Shown here: positions 29,866 to 42,000 of the stretch, in pieces | Position numbering within the stretch: position 1 is the first letter of the stretch | Layout: every line of letters starts with the position of its first letter | Assembly (NCBI GenBank): GCA_000818945.1 | Contig: KN805376.1 | Span: 313,494-377,493 of the forward strand | Length of the DNA: 64,000 bases | From: Schizochytrium sp. CCTCC M209059 | Taxonomy: Eukaryota; Sar; Bigyra; Thraustochytrida; Thraustochytriidae | Direction: 5' to 3' | Notes under the pieces: model-generated | The model's input: the letters and a program-made list of their open reading frames with translations, nothing else | Databases searched by the model: none | Told to the model about the DNA's origin: nothing | Position numbers and translations under genes: made by a program

Positions 29866-31872
29866 GGTGTCTTTCTGCGTCCTCTAGCCAACAATCACCG
29901 TTTGCTGCCGCGCCTGCCGCCACTGATGCTGTGCTGCTGCCGCTGGCTGGCTGCCTGCCACCGCTGCTCAAGGGCGGATGGGCGAAATGGAGGATTGCAG
30001 ATTGGACGGAAGCTCGTTGTCGCTGTGTGAGCGTGTGTGTGTGTGTGTGTGCTGGGGCTTGCTCGCAGTTGCTCGGCCCGTCGAGGCGGTCGATCCTCGC
30101 GCCTCGAGACGGAGACCTGCGCTCGCTCTGGCCCTCGCCTCCGCGTCCGCCGTCTGTCTGCCTGCTCGGCCCTCCCTCCCTCCCTGGCCCGACGCACAAA
30201 CGCAGGCACGCAGGCAGGCAGGCAGGCCGTCGCTCCTCGCTCGCTGCGGCGCGCGGGCGGTGACGCGGTGCGCGAAAGGGGTTTGGCGCAGCGCAGAGGC
30301 GGCGAGAGGGCGCCCGTGCAGAGAGGGAGGGAGGGAGAAAGAGGGGGAGGCGGAAGCGGCGGGACTTGGAGGCGCCCGGGTGCAGGGCGAGCTTTCACCC
30401 TTTCCTTGATTCTTCTTTCCATGCGCGCACTCTCGCCGGCTTGCGTTCTTGCATCCTTTCGCTCTTTGGTTCATTCGTTGGTTGGTTGGTTGGTCCATTG
30501 ACATTCATTCACGCATTCATTCGTTCGGTCGTTCGGTCGTTCAATCATTCATTCCTCCATGCGGCGCTCGCGCAGTGTCGCCGGCCATGCGACGCGGCGG
30601 CGAGGAAGCAGCGCACTGCGCTGCACGTGCAGTGCGTCCAGGGCGTGCGGAGCGAGCGGTGCACGGGGAGAGAGGGGAAAGGAAACAACGTGAACGCTGT
30701 GCACGGAGCGCGGGCTGGCTGCAGCTGCAGCAGCTGGCAAGCTGGCGGCGCGCGACGCAAACGAAGCGAGCAGCGAGAGGCGCGAGGCCGGCCGGCTGGG
30801 CTCGGGAGCGAGCGGGGATGGGATGGGATGGGATGGGCCGCGAGAGGAGAAGGGGAAAAGGGGAGGAATGGAATGGAGTGGAAAGCGAAAGAAAGAAGAT
30901 TTTAGTTTTTCTTTTATCTTGCTTTTTGCTTTGCTTTACTGTTAGCTGGTTGCAGGGCGCCGCCCGGACTCTGCTCTGCTCGTCCTGAGAGCCAGGCCTC
31001 GGGCCGCCACGCACAGGCCGGTCGGACGCGGTCAGCTGCCGGCAGGCAGGCAGGCAGGCAGCCGGCTGGCCAGGCAGCCCGCCAGCGGCGAGGCTCGGCC
31101 CGGGCAGCAGGCAAGGGAGGGTCTCGAGAGGGCGCGAGGGCGGCTGGAGCGCGCGCAAGCGCGGCACGCGCTGCCATCGACGCTGCTCGGAGCGCGAGCC
31201 GCGCGTGCGTAGACATCTGCTACGTAAAACGGTAGGAGAAGCCCGGGAGGCTCCCGGACGCGGCTGCGTGGATCGCGCGAGGCGGGAAAGTTGAAATGTG
31301 CAATCGAGGTGTTTCCGTAAGGTGAATGAAAGAAGGAATGATGTGAAAGGGTGGCGGATGAAAGGATGAAAGAAAGATTGAAAAGCAAGCGAGCAAGCGA
31401 TCAAGCAAGCAAGCAAGCCTTGTGGACGACGACTTGACGACAAACCAAAAGGCTAGAGCCGACGAAATTCGAACGGCGCCGACGCCGACGCCTCAATCAC
31501 AAGCATCAACAGCAACAAACGAAAGATCGAACACACAATCGCTCGCACCAGGCTGCTGCTGCTCCGTCCTGTCCTCTCCCGTCCGAGCCGAGCCGAGCCG
31601 AGCCGAGCCGAGCCGCGTCGAGCCGAGTCGAAGCGAGGTCAAGACCCGGGAACTAGCTGCCAAGCGCCTTGGGTTCCTCAGCTCTCGCATCACTCGAGTA
31701 AAAGCAATCATGCTTCTTTCTTCTGGTCTGCGCTGCCGGCACCACTCAGCTGGCGGACATCAGCCGCTCAGCGAGCTCAGCGAGCGCAAGGCAGCCAGCC
31801 TTGTTAGCCGCAGCCGGCCGGGTAGGCGGAGCAAGATCACGATGCGAAGCCCAACAAGGAAAGCAACCAACT

Positions 31873-31926
31873 GCGATGCGATGCGATGTGATGTGTTGCG
31901 ATGCGATGCGATGCGATGCGATGCGG
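31873..31926. repeat. GATGC pentanucleotide array, first copy
   Basis: About ten GCGAT units with two GTGAT variants in the middle. Same motif and orientation as the array 350 bp downstream. Confidence 0.9.
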
Positions 31927-32271
31927 CTAGCCATGGTGGATGCGGTGCGGGTTGCCGAGACAGCCGCAGCACTAGCCAGCCGCTACACTACTGCTAGCCG
32001 GCCAGCCTTGGAAGCTGGAGGGATAAAAAAGGGGATGGAGAGAGAGAAAGACAGAGAGACAGAGGGAGGGTGTGTGCGCGCACACTTCGTGCTGCTCGGA
32101 CCGCGCATGGTCGCCGACGATCCTTTGAAAACCTTTTTTTTTCGCGTGCTTGCGTGCTTCGTGACTTCTTGCTTGCTTGCTAGGCTGTCCCGGACCAATT
32201 CATCCTCGCGCAGGCCCGCACTCGCAAGCCGCTCCGTAGCACAGCGAGGTCGACTTGGATCGTCGCCACGC

Positions 32272-32312
32272 CGCGATGCGATGCGATGCGATGCGATGCG
32301 ATGCGATGCGAT
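32272..32312. repeat. GATGC pentanucleotide array, second copy
   Basis: Eight perfect GCGAT units in the same orientation as the array at 31873-31926. Confidence 0.9.
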
Positions 32313-34237
32313 TGGGAGCCAGCCCTCGGGAAGGAAAAAATAAAAAGGAAGGAAGACGCGGCCAGCACCACGCCAATCGCAATTACGTCCTCTCGCCAAC
32401 TTCTTCTTCTTCTTCTTCTTCTTCTTGCTCTTCTACCACCGGCCCGCTGCTACTCGCCGCTCGCCCCCTTAAAGCGCGGGGATGTCGAAATGATCAGCGC
32501 GAGGCGAGCAGCCACGCACACGACAGCGAGATCCCGCCTGACCCCGGGCGGCGCCGGCACGGGCCGGCCGCGACAGTTAGTTAGTTTGAGGCTTTTTGGC
32601 ATTGTTTCAGTGCTGCACGGACCTGCAGTGCAGAGGCTGGTTAAGCGGACAATCTGGGCTGCAGGCAGCGGTGCGCGCCACTGCCGGACGTTGCAGACGC
32701 TGCCTCAAGCAGCGGCAGGGGCGGCTGGCTGGAGCTTGGTCATGTTGTCGCTTTCGCTTCGCTCGCAGTCGCCCCACTTGTCGTCTTCCGAGGAAGCGGC
32801 GCAGCGCGTACGACATCATATTCTTGCCCCCGGAGGCGCTGGTGCGGCAAACACTGGCATTCATGCAGAGGTCATACACGCATGCCATGCACGCTTCAAC
32901 ATGGTTGCTTTCGTTCGTCTCTCGCTTACATTAATCCATTGATCCAACGATCGATCGATCGATGGATCGATCCATCGATCGAGCGAACGATCCATCGATC
33001 AAGCGGACATGCGAGCGTGCGTCGTCGAGCACCGAATACGCGATGCGGACGGCAGTGGCAGTGCGGCGCGCAACAAATTTATGGCTTGTCAAACGACAGC
33101 AAAGCGTGCGTGCGTGTGCTTGCGGACCCTTCCGAGGAGGTCGCGCGCACGGTCCTGCTGCATTCCAGAGTTCCCCTCGCCTTCACACTCCTTCGTTGCG
33201 ATCGTGATCGCTGCCGACGCAGCCACCTTCGTCAAGTTTGTGCGTTGGTGGGCGGCTCAGCTAGCTCGCTAGCTCCCAGCGCGTGGAGTCCCTCTTGCTT
33301 GTTTTGCATTGCCCTTTGATTTCTTTGTTGTGCACGCGCACACCTCCTCTCACCAGTCACCGAGGCCCCACCCACACACCCGCACACACCTGGTGCGCAC
33401 GCCCGCACACGCATCACCGAGCGCGTAATTTACAGAAAAACTGTGACTCGCTCTGCGCGCTCAGCGGCGGCTAGCTAAGCTAGGCCAGGGGCGTTGCGAC
33501 GGAGACTCGCGCACCACCTGCTACCGCTGCTGGTGCTGGTGCTGCTGGTGCTGCTGGTGCTGCTGGCCGCGCAAGCGTCACCAGCAGCATCCATGGCGCT
33601 TGGCGGGGTGCACCGCGACGCCCGCACATGCGCGGAGCAAAACTTAGTGACAAGCAGACAGACAGACAGACAGACAGAGCGAGAGAGCTAATACAAGTAG
33701 GCAGCCCGAGGTGGGAGAGGACCGCGCGAGGAAAGAAAGGGCACGCGCCAAGCCTTGCGCGTAGGGACACTAGCGAGAGTGGGAGGCGGCCGAGCCGAGC
33801 GACCAGTGGATCTTTTCAGCTCGAGACAGGTCGTTCGTGCCTGCACGGTAGCGGAGGCCTAGTTGTTTTTCTTCCTCTTTCTCTTCTTCTTCTTCTTCTT
33901 CTTCGAAAAGAAACGCAGACGAAATCGAGTCGGATGCGGCTCGCGATCTTGATCGCGATCACCCTCGTGCGACGTCGTCAAGGCACAGAAACGATCGCCA
34001 CGACAACGTGGAAATGATCGCTATGGCAAAGTGCGTGTGTACGACTGCGATGTGTTCCAAAGGAGTCAAGAAGTGACTCTACCGGGACGCAGCCAGCCAG
34101 CCAGCCAGCCCGCTAGTCGGCCTGCTGGCCAAAGTGGAGGAGGAGGAGGTCTGACAAAATCATCACCATCATCATCATCATCATCATCCTTCTTTCCAAA
34201 AGCACTGCCAAATCAGGCAAGCAAGCAAGAATACAGT

Positions 34238-34606
34238 TCATTCGTTATCGTCGTCGTCATCGTCATCGCCACCGGCCGGCGAGGCGCGAGGCGCGTAGTT
34301 TCCGTCGGCGGCGACATTCTCCGGACGCATGTAGGGGTGGTACGCAAGCTTAGCCACCAACGGACGTCGGTGCGGGTCAATCTGACAACACTGGTGCAAA
34401 AAGTCCACGCCGTCAGGATGAAGCAGGCCCTCCTGCAACGCGGGCGCGGAATTCGCACTTGCAATCGCAAACATCATTGCCGCTGGATTCGAATAATTGT
34501 TCCATGGGGGCCTTCCCGTGACCATCTCCACCATCGTGCAGCCCACCGACCACACGTCGGCAAGCTTCCACCCAGCAAGTTTGACTGCCTCCTCATCCAC
34601 GGCGAC

Positions 34607-34644
<38 letters not shown>

Positions 34645-36328
34645 CGCCGCTCCCATCGCCAGCAGCATGATTGTTCGACACCTTGCCCACTTCTTGCCGA
34701 ATCACCTCGGGCGACATCCACGGAATCGAGCCCTGAATTGAGCTCGTCGGACCCGTCGTGTGGTCCGCTACCTTCTTGGCGCTCCCAAAGTCCGCAACCT
34801 TGAGCGTGTAGTCGCTCGACAGCAACAAGTTCTGACATTTGATGTCCCTGTGCGCAATGCCCGCCGCGTGTAGCGAGCGCAGCCCGAGCAGGAGCTGCCG
34901 CATGTAGACACGCATTGTTGATTCCGACATGGCACCCTCCTTTTCGAGCACGCTGGCGATCGATCCACGCTCCACAAACTCCATGAAGATATTGAACATC
35001 TTGCCCACGGCCCCGGCTTTATCGAGACCGTCGAGCGAATGGATTGGCATGCCAAACTGCTCTTCTGCAGAAATCGCCTCTTGCGACATCTCATCCGTGA
35101 TGGACCATCCAAGGCTTTGCACGACATTCTGGTTGCGAAAGGAAGCGCGACACATGAGCACAACCTCATCAATCATTTGTTCAAGCATGGCGATTGAGAC
35201 AATGCGCACTTGCTTGACCGCGAGCTTCTCGCCATTCCGCAGGTTCACCGCCTTGTACACGACGCCAAACTGACCCTGGCCAATCAGCTTTTCGCGCCGC
35301 CACGGCTCACAATACATACCATACCCGTCACCAAGCGGAGCTTGCGAGGGCGCCCTTGATGGCGAGCTTGGCGCTTTCGGGCTCGTTGCCTGTAATGTCG
35401 GGAGTCGTCGAGGCCCTGCACCCGTTGCCGCCGACCATGGTCTGGCGCTGCTCGTCGCCACGGATCGTGGCGTTTCGCCCAGTGCAATGCGACTCGATGC
35501 ATGTCGTTGCCGACTTGTCTCTTTGGCCTGCGCTGCCAATGCCGACAAGCTCGATGCAGAAGATGGCGAAGGCGCCAAGCCTTGCAAACCTCCTGGCGAT
35601 CGGGCCGGTGCAGCGTACTCGAGGCTCTCAGAAGAGGGCATCTCAACAGTCAGCGCGTCAAAGACAGCCGGTAGTGTCTGAGGTCGCGACGCTGCGCCCA
35701 AATAGTGGTGCTGTGGAGGCGCACGCGTCGCTTGCCTTGACGCAGGCACTTGTGCTGCTGTCATTGCCGCAGCAGAAGAAGCAGCAGCTGCAGCAATTCC
35801 TCCGCCACCACCTGCGGCAGTTGGCTTCGTGGCGTTTGCGGGCGGTGCTGTTGTGGGCGGCCGTACAGTCATGAAACCTTGCGATTTTGCTGTCGGTGAT
35901 CGTGATGGAGTTGGCGACAAAGGACCTGTCGGTGACCGCAGCGCTGCCAAAGCGGATGGCGATCGTGGTGCAGACAATGACGATAATGCTGTAGGCGACC
36001 TTGGTGCAGACAGCGCTATAGGTGGCCTATTTGACGACGGTGTCGTCGGAGACCGCGGCATATGAGGCGGCCCTTGTGCCGCTCCACTTGGGCCCAATGC
36101 TGGCGCGCGCAGCGCTGGCTGGTTCTGCACCTGCGTCATGCCTGAGTTTTTACCCCTGCCCTTGTTACTAGTCCCATCTTCATCTACAGCCCAGTGGCTC
36201 GTGTTGAGCCCTGCTGTTGCCACCGGCGTTGTCGCCATAGCTGGCAACGTTGACGACGGCGGCCTCATGCGCTTGCCTGCCCTCGACTGGCCGGGCAGAC
36301 CCGCGTCTTGAGTCTCCGGTGTCTCCAT
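34238..36328 (-). CDS. STE11/MAPKKK-like protein kinase with poly-Gly insertion
   Basis: 696 residues from ATG 36328. The first ~330 residues are low complexity with repeated Ser-Pro sites (APRSPTALS, APRSPSALA, LRSPTG), candidates for proline-directed phosphorylation. The kinase domain (~341 to ~665) has LIGQGQFGVVYKAV, LAVKQVR, FMEFVERGSI, HRDIKCQN, KVADFGSAKK, GSIPWMSPEV and DVWSVGCTMVEM, which is the MAPKKK (MEKK/ANP) pattern. A ~40-residue insertion with eleven Gly in a row, encoded by a CCG tract at ~34609-34650, separates the SPEV motif from the DVWS helix. The C-terminus ends in an Asp run. Probably the top kinase of a MAPK cascade; inputs unknown. Confidence 0.92.
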
Positions 36329-37067
36329 GCCGCCCCGCTCGCCACGCCGAACTTGTAAACAAAGAAATAAATAAAGTGTGCGTGTGCGTGTGTGCGTTTA
36401 CCTTTGCCTCTGGGTGGCCGCTCGGGTCACTCACTCATTGACACCTACTTTCAAAAGACATCAGGAACCCGTGTTTGCGAAGGAACAACACACATCGGCC
36501 TTCACACCGGCAGCCATGCTGCAATCTAGACGGGCCTGACTTTTGCCCAAACATCATTGGCCGAGTAAAAATTGGACAAATACTCGACTTCGACTTGGAA
36601 AAGAAGCCGTTCAACGGCTACTTTTCATTTCTTTTTTTATTTATTTCTCTCTTCATGTTACAAGATAGACCTAGGCCCCAACGCTGGGCTTTCTTTTCCT
36701 CCACACCACATTTGCAAGCATGCGTGTATGCGGATTTCCAGACAAGAGCTTGATACCAGTCTAGGTAGTGACAATTTGTTGCAGGCTTACGAAAATAAAA
36801 GGATACCTGATACAGACAGCGAAGTCTCTCCGCAAATAAAATCTCAGCTGGCTAGCAAGAAGAGTCGTTTTTGTCCCTCCAGAAGAATACTCGATGAAGC
36901 TGCACAGGTGACCAGCGAGAAGAATTGCTTGGCTCTCGGAAAAAAAATGCTCACACACTCCTAAGACCAAAGGCATTTTCTGCAAACGCCCTCCTTTCTC
37001 CCTGTTCGACCACAAAGATGGAAGATATCGTCAACAACCTCCCTTCCTTCTCAGTGCACCTTGCTAA
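36329..37067. other. Intergenic region
   Basis: 739 bp upstream of the MAPKKK-like gene and downstream of the AAA gene, both minus strand. A short (GT/GC)n tract lies at ~36375-36402. No gene recognised. Confidence 0.6.
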
Positions 37068-38216
37068 TTACCAGGAAAATTTGGCCCATGCACGCAAGTC
37101 ATCTTCGTCTCGCATGACAATGTGCTCGTCAAAAATGGAAAGACACGATTCCACCGTCGGCAAGGGGATCTCGACCTCTTTTGCAGGTGTGTCCAGAAGC
37201 GAGACGTCAAATGTCGGGGAAAGCGCTCGGCAAATAGCTTCAACACCTCGCGCGGTGGCCTTGCCCGCTGCAAGCTTGGCAAACTCATCCGCAAGGGCCG
37301 CTGCAAGTCGCTTATCGGCCACGAGCTGCGTCAGCATACCATGCGCCTCGTCGCGATCCAGTGCAGGACACAGGATTCGCTTGTCAAAACGGCGTCGTAG
37401 CCCAGCATCCAAGGCCCAGGGTCTACTCGTTGAGCCAAGAACGAGGAGTCCTCGAAAATGATCATTTTTGGTTTCACGAAGACCATGAAGAAGTTCACTA
37501 CGAACTGCTGCAACGCGCCTTTTGCAAGCCTTGTACTTTTGCCCACCTGATAGATGGACAACCTTGTCCTCGTCTACCACTTGTTCATTAAGAAAGTCAA
37601 GATCTTCGAGAATAAGAACACTCGTGCGCTCGTCACGTTGTCTACGAGCTGCATCTTTGAGAGCATCTTGCATCAATTGAGCGCCTTCTGAAGCCGACGT
37701 CACTAGCTTCTTGCATCGAAGAATGCGTACAGTTGTTGTTGGTGCGAGCGGCTCGAGCATTCGCACGAGATCCTCGAGTAGAAACGTCTTGCCGCAACCA
37801 TGAGGACCATACAAGAGGCACGCGTTCCAAAACCTTCTCTTCTTCGTGTACAGAGCTGGGAATCGCGCAGGTAGGATGATTTGTTCGCGTACGAATGTTT
37901 GGGCCTCGCGAAGACCAAAGATCCTCCCTGATCCTGTGAGTGATGGTACTTGAGGCGCTGCAATGTCATTGTTCTGTCGGTCCTCTCTTACAGGCTTTTG
38001 CATCTGCAATGACAGCTCTTCGAGAAGATAACTTTGGATCTCGTTCTTACGCTTTTCAAGTGCAACGAGCAGAGATTTCACCTCATGTGCGCTTGCATCA
38101 GCTGCGCACATATCGGCTAGCACAGGCACGACCTCTTCATAGATTTGAGCCGCTCGCGAAAACTCTCCAGCTGTATCGAGTCGCAGCGCCTCTTGCACGG
38201 CACGCTCTACATCCAT
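37068..38216 (-). CDS. VPS4/katanin-like AAA ATPase (divergent)
   Basis: 382 residues from ATG 38216. An N-terminal helical hairpin (~1-60, AVQEALRLDTAGEFSRAAQIYEEVV) resembles a MIT domain, the ESCRT-III- or microtubule-binding module of VPS4, katanin and spastin. A single AAA domain follows: Walker A GPHGCGKT (~137-144), Walker B VLILEDLDFL (~200), sensor 1 LVLGSTSRP and arginine finger LRRRFDKRI. The usual meiotic-clade Walker B is hhhhDDID; here it is LEDLD, and the FDELD-type and C-terminal VPS4 beta-domain motifs are weak, so this is a divergent member rather than the canonical VPS4. A 16-G run lies 33 bp upstream of the ATG. Confidence 0.8.
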   Translation of the reverse strand: MDVERAVQEALRLDTAGEFSRAAQIYEEVVPVLADMCAADASAHEVKSLLVALEKRKNEIQSYLLEELSLQMQKPVREDRQNNDIAAPQVPSLTGSGRIFGLREAQTFVREQIILPARFPALYTKKRRFWNACLLYGPHGCGKTFLLEDLVRMLEPLAPTTTVRILRCKKLVTSASEGAQLMQDALKDAARRQRDERTSVLILEDLDFLNEQVVDEDKVVHLSGGQKYKACKRRVAAVRSELLHGLRETKNDHFRGLLVLGSTSRPWALDAGLRRRFDKRILCPALDRDEAHGMLTQLVADKRLAAALADEFAKLAAGKATARGVEAICRALSPTFDVSLLDTPAKEVEIPLPTVESCLSIFDEHIVMRDEDDLRAWAKFSW

Positions 38217-39068
38217 TTTCTGCGTCACCGCGGCGAAGAATTGAGAGTGGGGGGGGGGGGGGGGCGATCTTCGTTGGGCTAATTTGAGAGATAAAATTTG
38301 GCAGGGGGGCTCGTTTGTTCCCAGGATCCTCCTTTTTTAGTGTCGGTCAATGAACCTGCGAGAGGTTGACGCCCGTTCTCCTGGCGGTCCCCTCAACCTA
38401 GAGGTCCCAGTTGCCCGCGTGAGTCTTGCATCCAAGAATGTGCACGGACGCACGCCTGGCCGTGGTACGCACGCTCGAGCCACGCCCGATGCATCACTGG
38501 AGATTGATAGATTGATAGATAGATAGATTGATTGATTGTTTTATTCTTTTCGTGTCACTCATTCGTTCATTTGCCCGTTATTGTGGCAGGTCTAGCTAGG
38601 CCTAGTCATGGTAGTACGACCACGGCGTATACTTCAAGTTGCATAGCTTATCTTGCGCCTGTATACTATAATAACCCACTTGCAAACTGGCTTCTACCGC
38701 CGGGTTCCTGGCCGCTGGCGAGTGGCCCGGACGGCCCAGCGGAACGGTCGCGGCGGCCCAAGTGGAGCATCACTCATAAAACCCTGTGGCGGCGCGGCCC
38801 GAGTCGCGGTCGGCGCTCACCACATAATGAAAGGTTTTCTCGAGTTCTGTTCTCAGTGAGTGGTACTTTCTCGAACGAGGAAACAAAGGAAAAGAAAACA
38901 AGAAAACGGGAAGAAGAAGAAGAAGAAGTCTGACTGACATCGCCGGGAGAGACAAACAGACCACGCTCCCACGCTCGCCCCCGGCGCTCGCTCGGTGTCC
39001 GCCGGCGCACGCGCGGCGGCATCGGCAGGCAGAACCATCACCAGAACGTGCGAGGGCTCCACGGCGGC
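38217..39068. promoter_or_regulatory. Divergent promoter region (AAA ATPase / CAMTA)
   Basis: 852 bp between divergent genes. Features: G16 at 38249-38264, GATA/GATT microsatellite at 38503-38538, AGGCCTAGT at 38598-38606, and (GAA)n at ~38912-38928 close to the CAMTA start. Confidence 0.5.
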
Positions 39069-42000
39069 ATGCCGTACTACGGACACGTGGGCATGGCGCC
39101 GGCGGCGGCGGCGGCACAAGGGTACATGGCGCCGCACCCCGGGTACGGCATGGGCGTCCCGTACCACCCGCAGCAGGCGCAGCAAATGCACATGATGCAT
39201 GCTCACGGGTACGTGCCGCATCCCCATCATGTGCACGCGCAACAGGCTTGGGCTGCCTCCAACGCCGCGGCCTCGGCGGCGGCTGCAGCCTCCGCGAGCA
39301 AGAGCAAGAAACGCGGCGGCGGCGCCCGTAAAAACTCACCAGCCACGAAAAAGAATGGGAATAACGCAAACGATCGCTCCGCAGGCTCTGCAAAGGGCAT
39401 CGTCACCTCGAAAGGAGAGCTTCGCTTCATTGTTGAGGCCGCCAAGCGAAGATATCTCGACGCGCACGCCGTGCTTTTTCTGCTCGAAATGGGCGCCAAG
39501 GGCGACATTCAGCCTCTGCAAAAGGTCCAGCGGAGACCGCCTAGTGGTAGCATCTTCCTCTATGACCGCTCGCGGACACCCCAGTTTCGCGTCGACGGCT
39601 ACGAGTATGTAAAGAAGAAGGGAAACGCTGCTGCTGTGCGCGAGGACCACGTCAAACTCAAGTACGCCCACGAGGAGCGCATCTACGCATGCCATGTACA
39701 CTCGCAAGAGCGCGAGTCCATGCATCGTCGTAGCTATTGGGACCTCAAGAATCGCAAGAATCTCATTCTCGTGCACTATTGGGACAGCGCTGTCGGTGCG
39801 CATGAAACCCATCCCATGGACTGTATCTGTATTGGCTGCACGCTCGAAATCGAAGAAAAGGGACCTACGTCGGATAGAGCAGCGCCCGCCGTGGTCCAAT
39901 CGAGCACCTCAGCAAAGCCTTCCACTCATGAAGCTGACGCCGCAAATGCGACGGACAAGTACGCGCGGTCGCAAACGTCGGTATCGGCGTCGCGTCCCCC
40001 TGCCTCGCAGACATCATCCCGGCCCGCGGCGCTGCAGCCTGCGGTGCAGAGACTTTCGGGCACACACCGAGACGATGATCCACTTGGTGATTTGCACGAT
40101 GACGATGATTTCGAAACGCTGAAACTGGACGACCTCAAGGACGATCCGCAATTACTCTCACATCACCACGATGAAGCTGCCGATTTGTCAGGGCGCGTGT
40201 CTCACGTCAAAGCAGAACCTGAACTGTGCCCCTTATCCGAAGCGGAGAGCGCCGCGCAAACGTGCGATGATGATGTAGCAGTGCACGACTTTTTGCACGA
40301 TTTAAATGCCTTCGACATGGGGATACCCCTGTCGCCGGAGGTCATTTCTCTAGTTGACGTGAGTTCTCTCGAGGTTCAAGATTTGGCTCCTGACGTGGCG
40401 AGTGTCAACGGAGGCACGAAGATGCTCATTTCTCTTGCCAAGATCGGCGGCGAGCCCTTTTCAAAGTCTATGCTTTCGGTCACTGTCGAGAACGTCGATG
40501 TCATTTTCGGGGACTCGTCCGTGGTCAAAGGCTTCATGATGGCCAATGGAGTCGTCCGTTGCAAGACGCCCTCAATTCGTCGCAATACTCGAGTTCCTGT
40601 GCAAGTCGCAATCAACGGTAGGACCATTGCGCCTCGTGGAGGGTCGCCGCCACTGTGTGTTCACTTTTGCCTGTTCGATAGGCTCGAAATCGCTGCTCCG
40701 CCGCCATTGAGCAACCTCCGCACGCGTCTGAGCGCCACGAGTAACGCAAGTCCCGCCGGGACGCCGACTTCGCAGAATTCAGACCCGCGCAGATTGCTAA
40801 AGCGCAAACGGAGCCGGAAGTTACTGTCGCCCGTCCCAGGGGCAAGCTGTAGCGAAGGCGAGGACGGAGACGACCCAGATATGGATGAACTCAATGACGA
40901 GGAACTCACGGAACTTTCGGAGTCTCTGCTCGAGCGTGTCGTCAAGGTTCTGGTGGATCTTTGTAGCGAGGAGAATGATTTGCTTGGTGAGCTCGACGCG
41001 CTCGACGATTCTGGCTTTAATCTTCTGCACTATGCGGTAGCCTTTGGCCATGTCAAGCTGGTCAAGCTGCTTCTTAATCATGGTGCGGATCCAAACAAGG
41101 TCACGTCGACGGGTGATGCGCCGCTTCATTTGGCGGCGGAGGTCGCCGATGTTGATGTCGTGGGCGCCCTCTTGCACGCGGGAAGCGACACCAGTTTGCG
41201 CGACGCCTCGGGACAGACCCCAGGAGACCTGGCCGAAATGCACGGTGTTCCAGAATTAGTTCATTTGCTGCGCAACGAAGGCGCCGTGGCGCCGACCAGC
41301 TCGCCCGATGACGGTGGGCAGAATTCGAAAGAGTCACTCGAGGACAAGCAGCAAAAGATGCTTCGAAAGGCGCTTGCCTCGATGAGCCTCAAAGACCGCT
41401 GCGCCCTCTCTCTTGGCGTACGCGATGGCGACATGGCCTCGGTGACAGGGAGTGGGTCAGAGCCCAGCCACTCACGGACGAGTTCGTTTGCGGGCCCGAG
41501 CCCCGACGCAAATCCAAGTACCTCTGGCGGGGCTTCGCCCGGTGCTAAGAGCGTTGGTTTTGGCGTCATGCCCGCGTCTTCGTCGTCATCGTTCTCGTCT
41601 GCCTCGTTCTCTTCCATGGCGGCCGCGAACCTTGACGGCGGCGAGGCCAGAACAGCGTTGACGCCAATCAAGAGCGAGTCAATCGAGCACCCACGCGAGT
41701 CTGCCAAAGTAAAGCAGATTGTATCAGAGCAAGAGCCAAACCTGGTTGCGGTCATGTCAAGCTTGAATGATGAGGAGCGTCAAGAGCTCGAGGTTGAAGC
41801 GCGAATCATCCAGTCAAACATTCGCCGATGGCTCTTGCGTCGCAGCGTGCAGGCCACGCGCAAGGTGCAAACAGAAACGAAAGGTTTTCGCAAGGAAAAG
41901 GAAAAGGAAAAGCTCGATCTCGAAAAAAAGGCCACAAAGGTGCAGGCTGTGAGTAAGGGATTTCTTGCTCGCAAAGAGTATCGCCAGGCTCGCCAGGACG

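Larger units (their letters stand above)
29866..34237. other. 4.4-kb microsatellite-rich gap upstream of the ammonium transporter
   Basis: No supported gene on either strand. It includes the AMT promoter. Tracts include (GT)n at 30027-30053, GGGAT at ~30814-30838, GCAGGCAG at 31043-31062, CCGAG at 31577-31622, GATGC at 31873-31926 and 32272-32312, (TTC)n at 32400-32430, ATCG palindromic words at 32948-33003, CTGCTGGTG at ~33518-33562, GACA at 33655-33680, and CTT at 33868-33905. AGGCCTAGT occurs at 33855-33863. An intron-rich or non-coding RNA gene cannot be excluded. Confidence 0.6.

Noticed and set aside
32948..33003. ATCGATCG-rich palindromic segment as a recombination or attachment site
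   Set aside because: Fits ordinary ATCG microsatellite expansion like its neighbours; no partner site seen.
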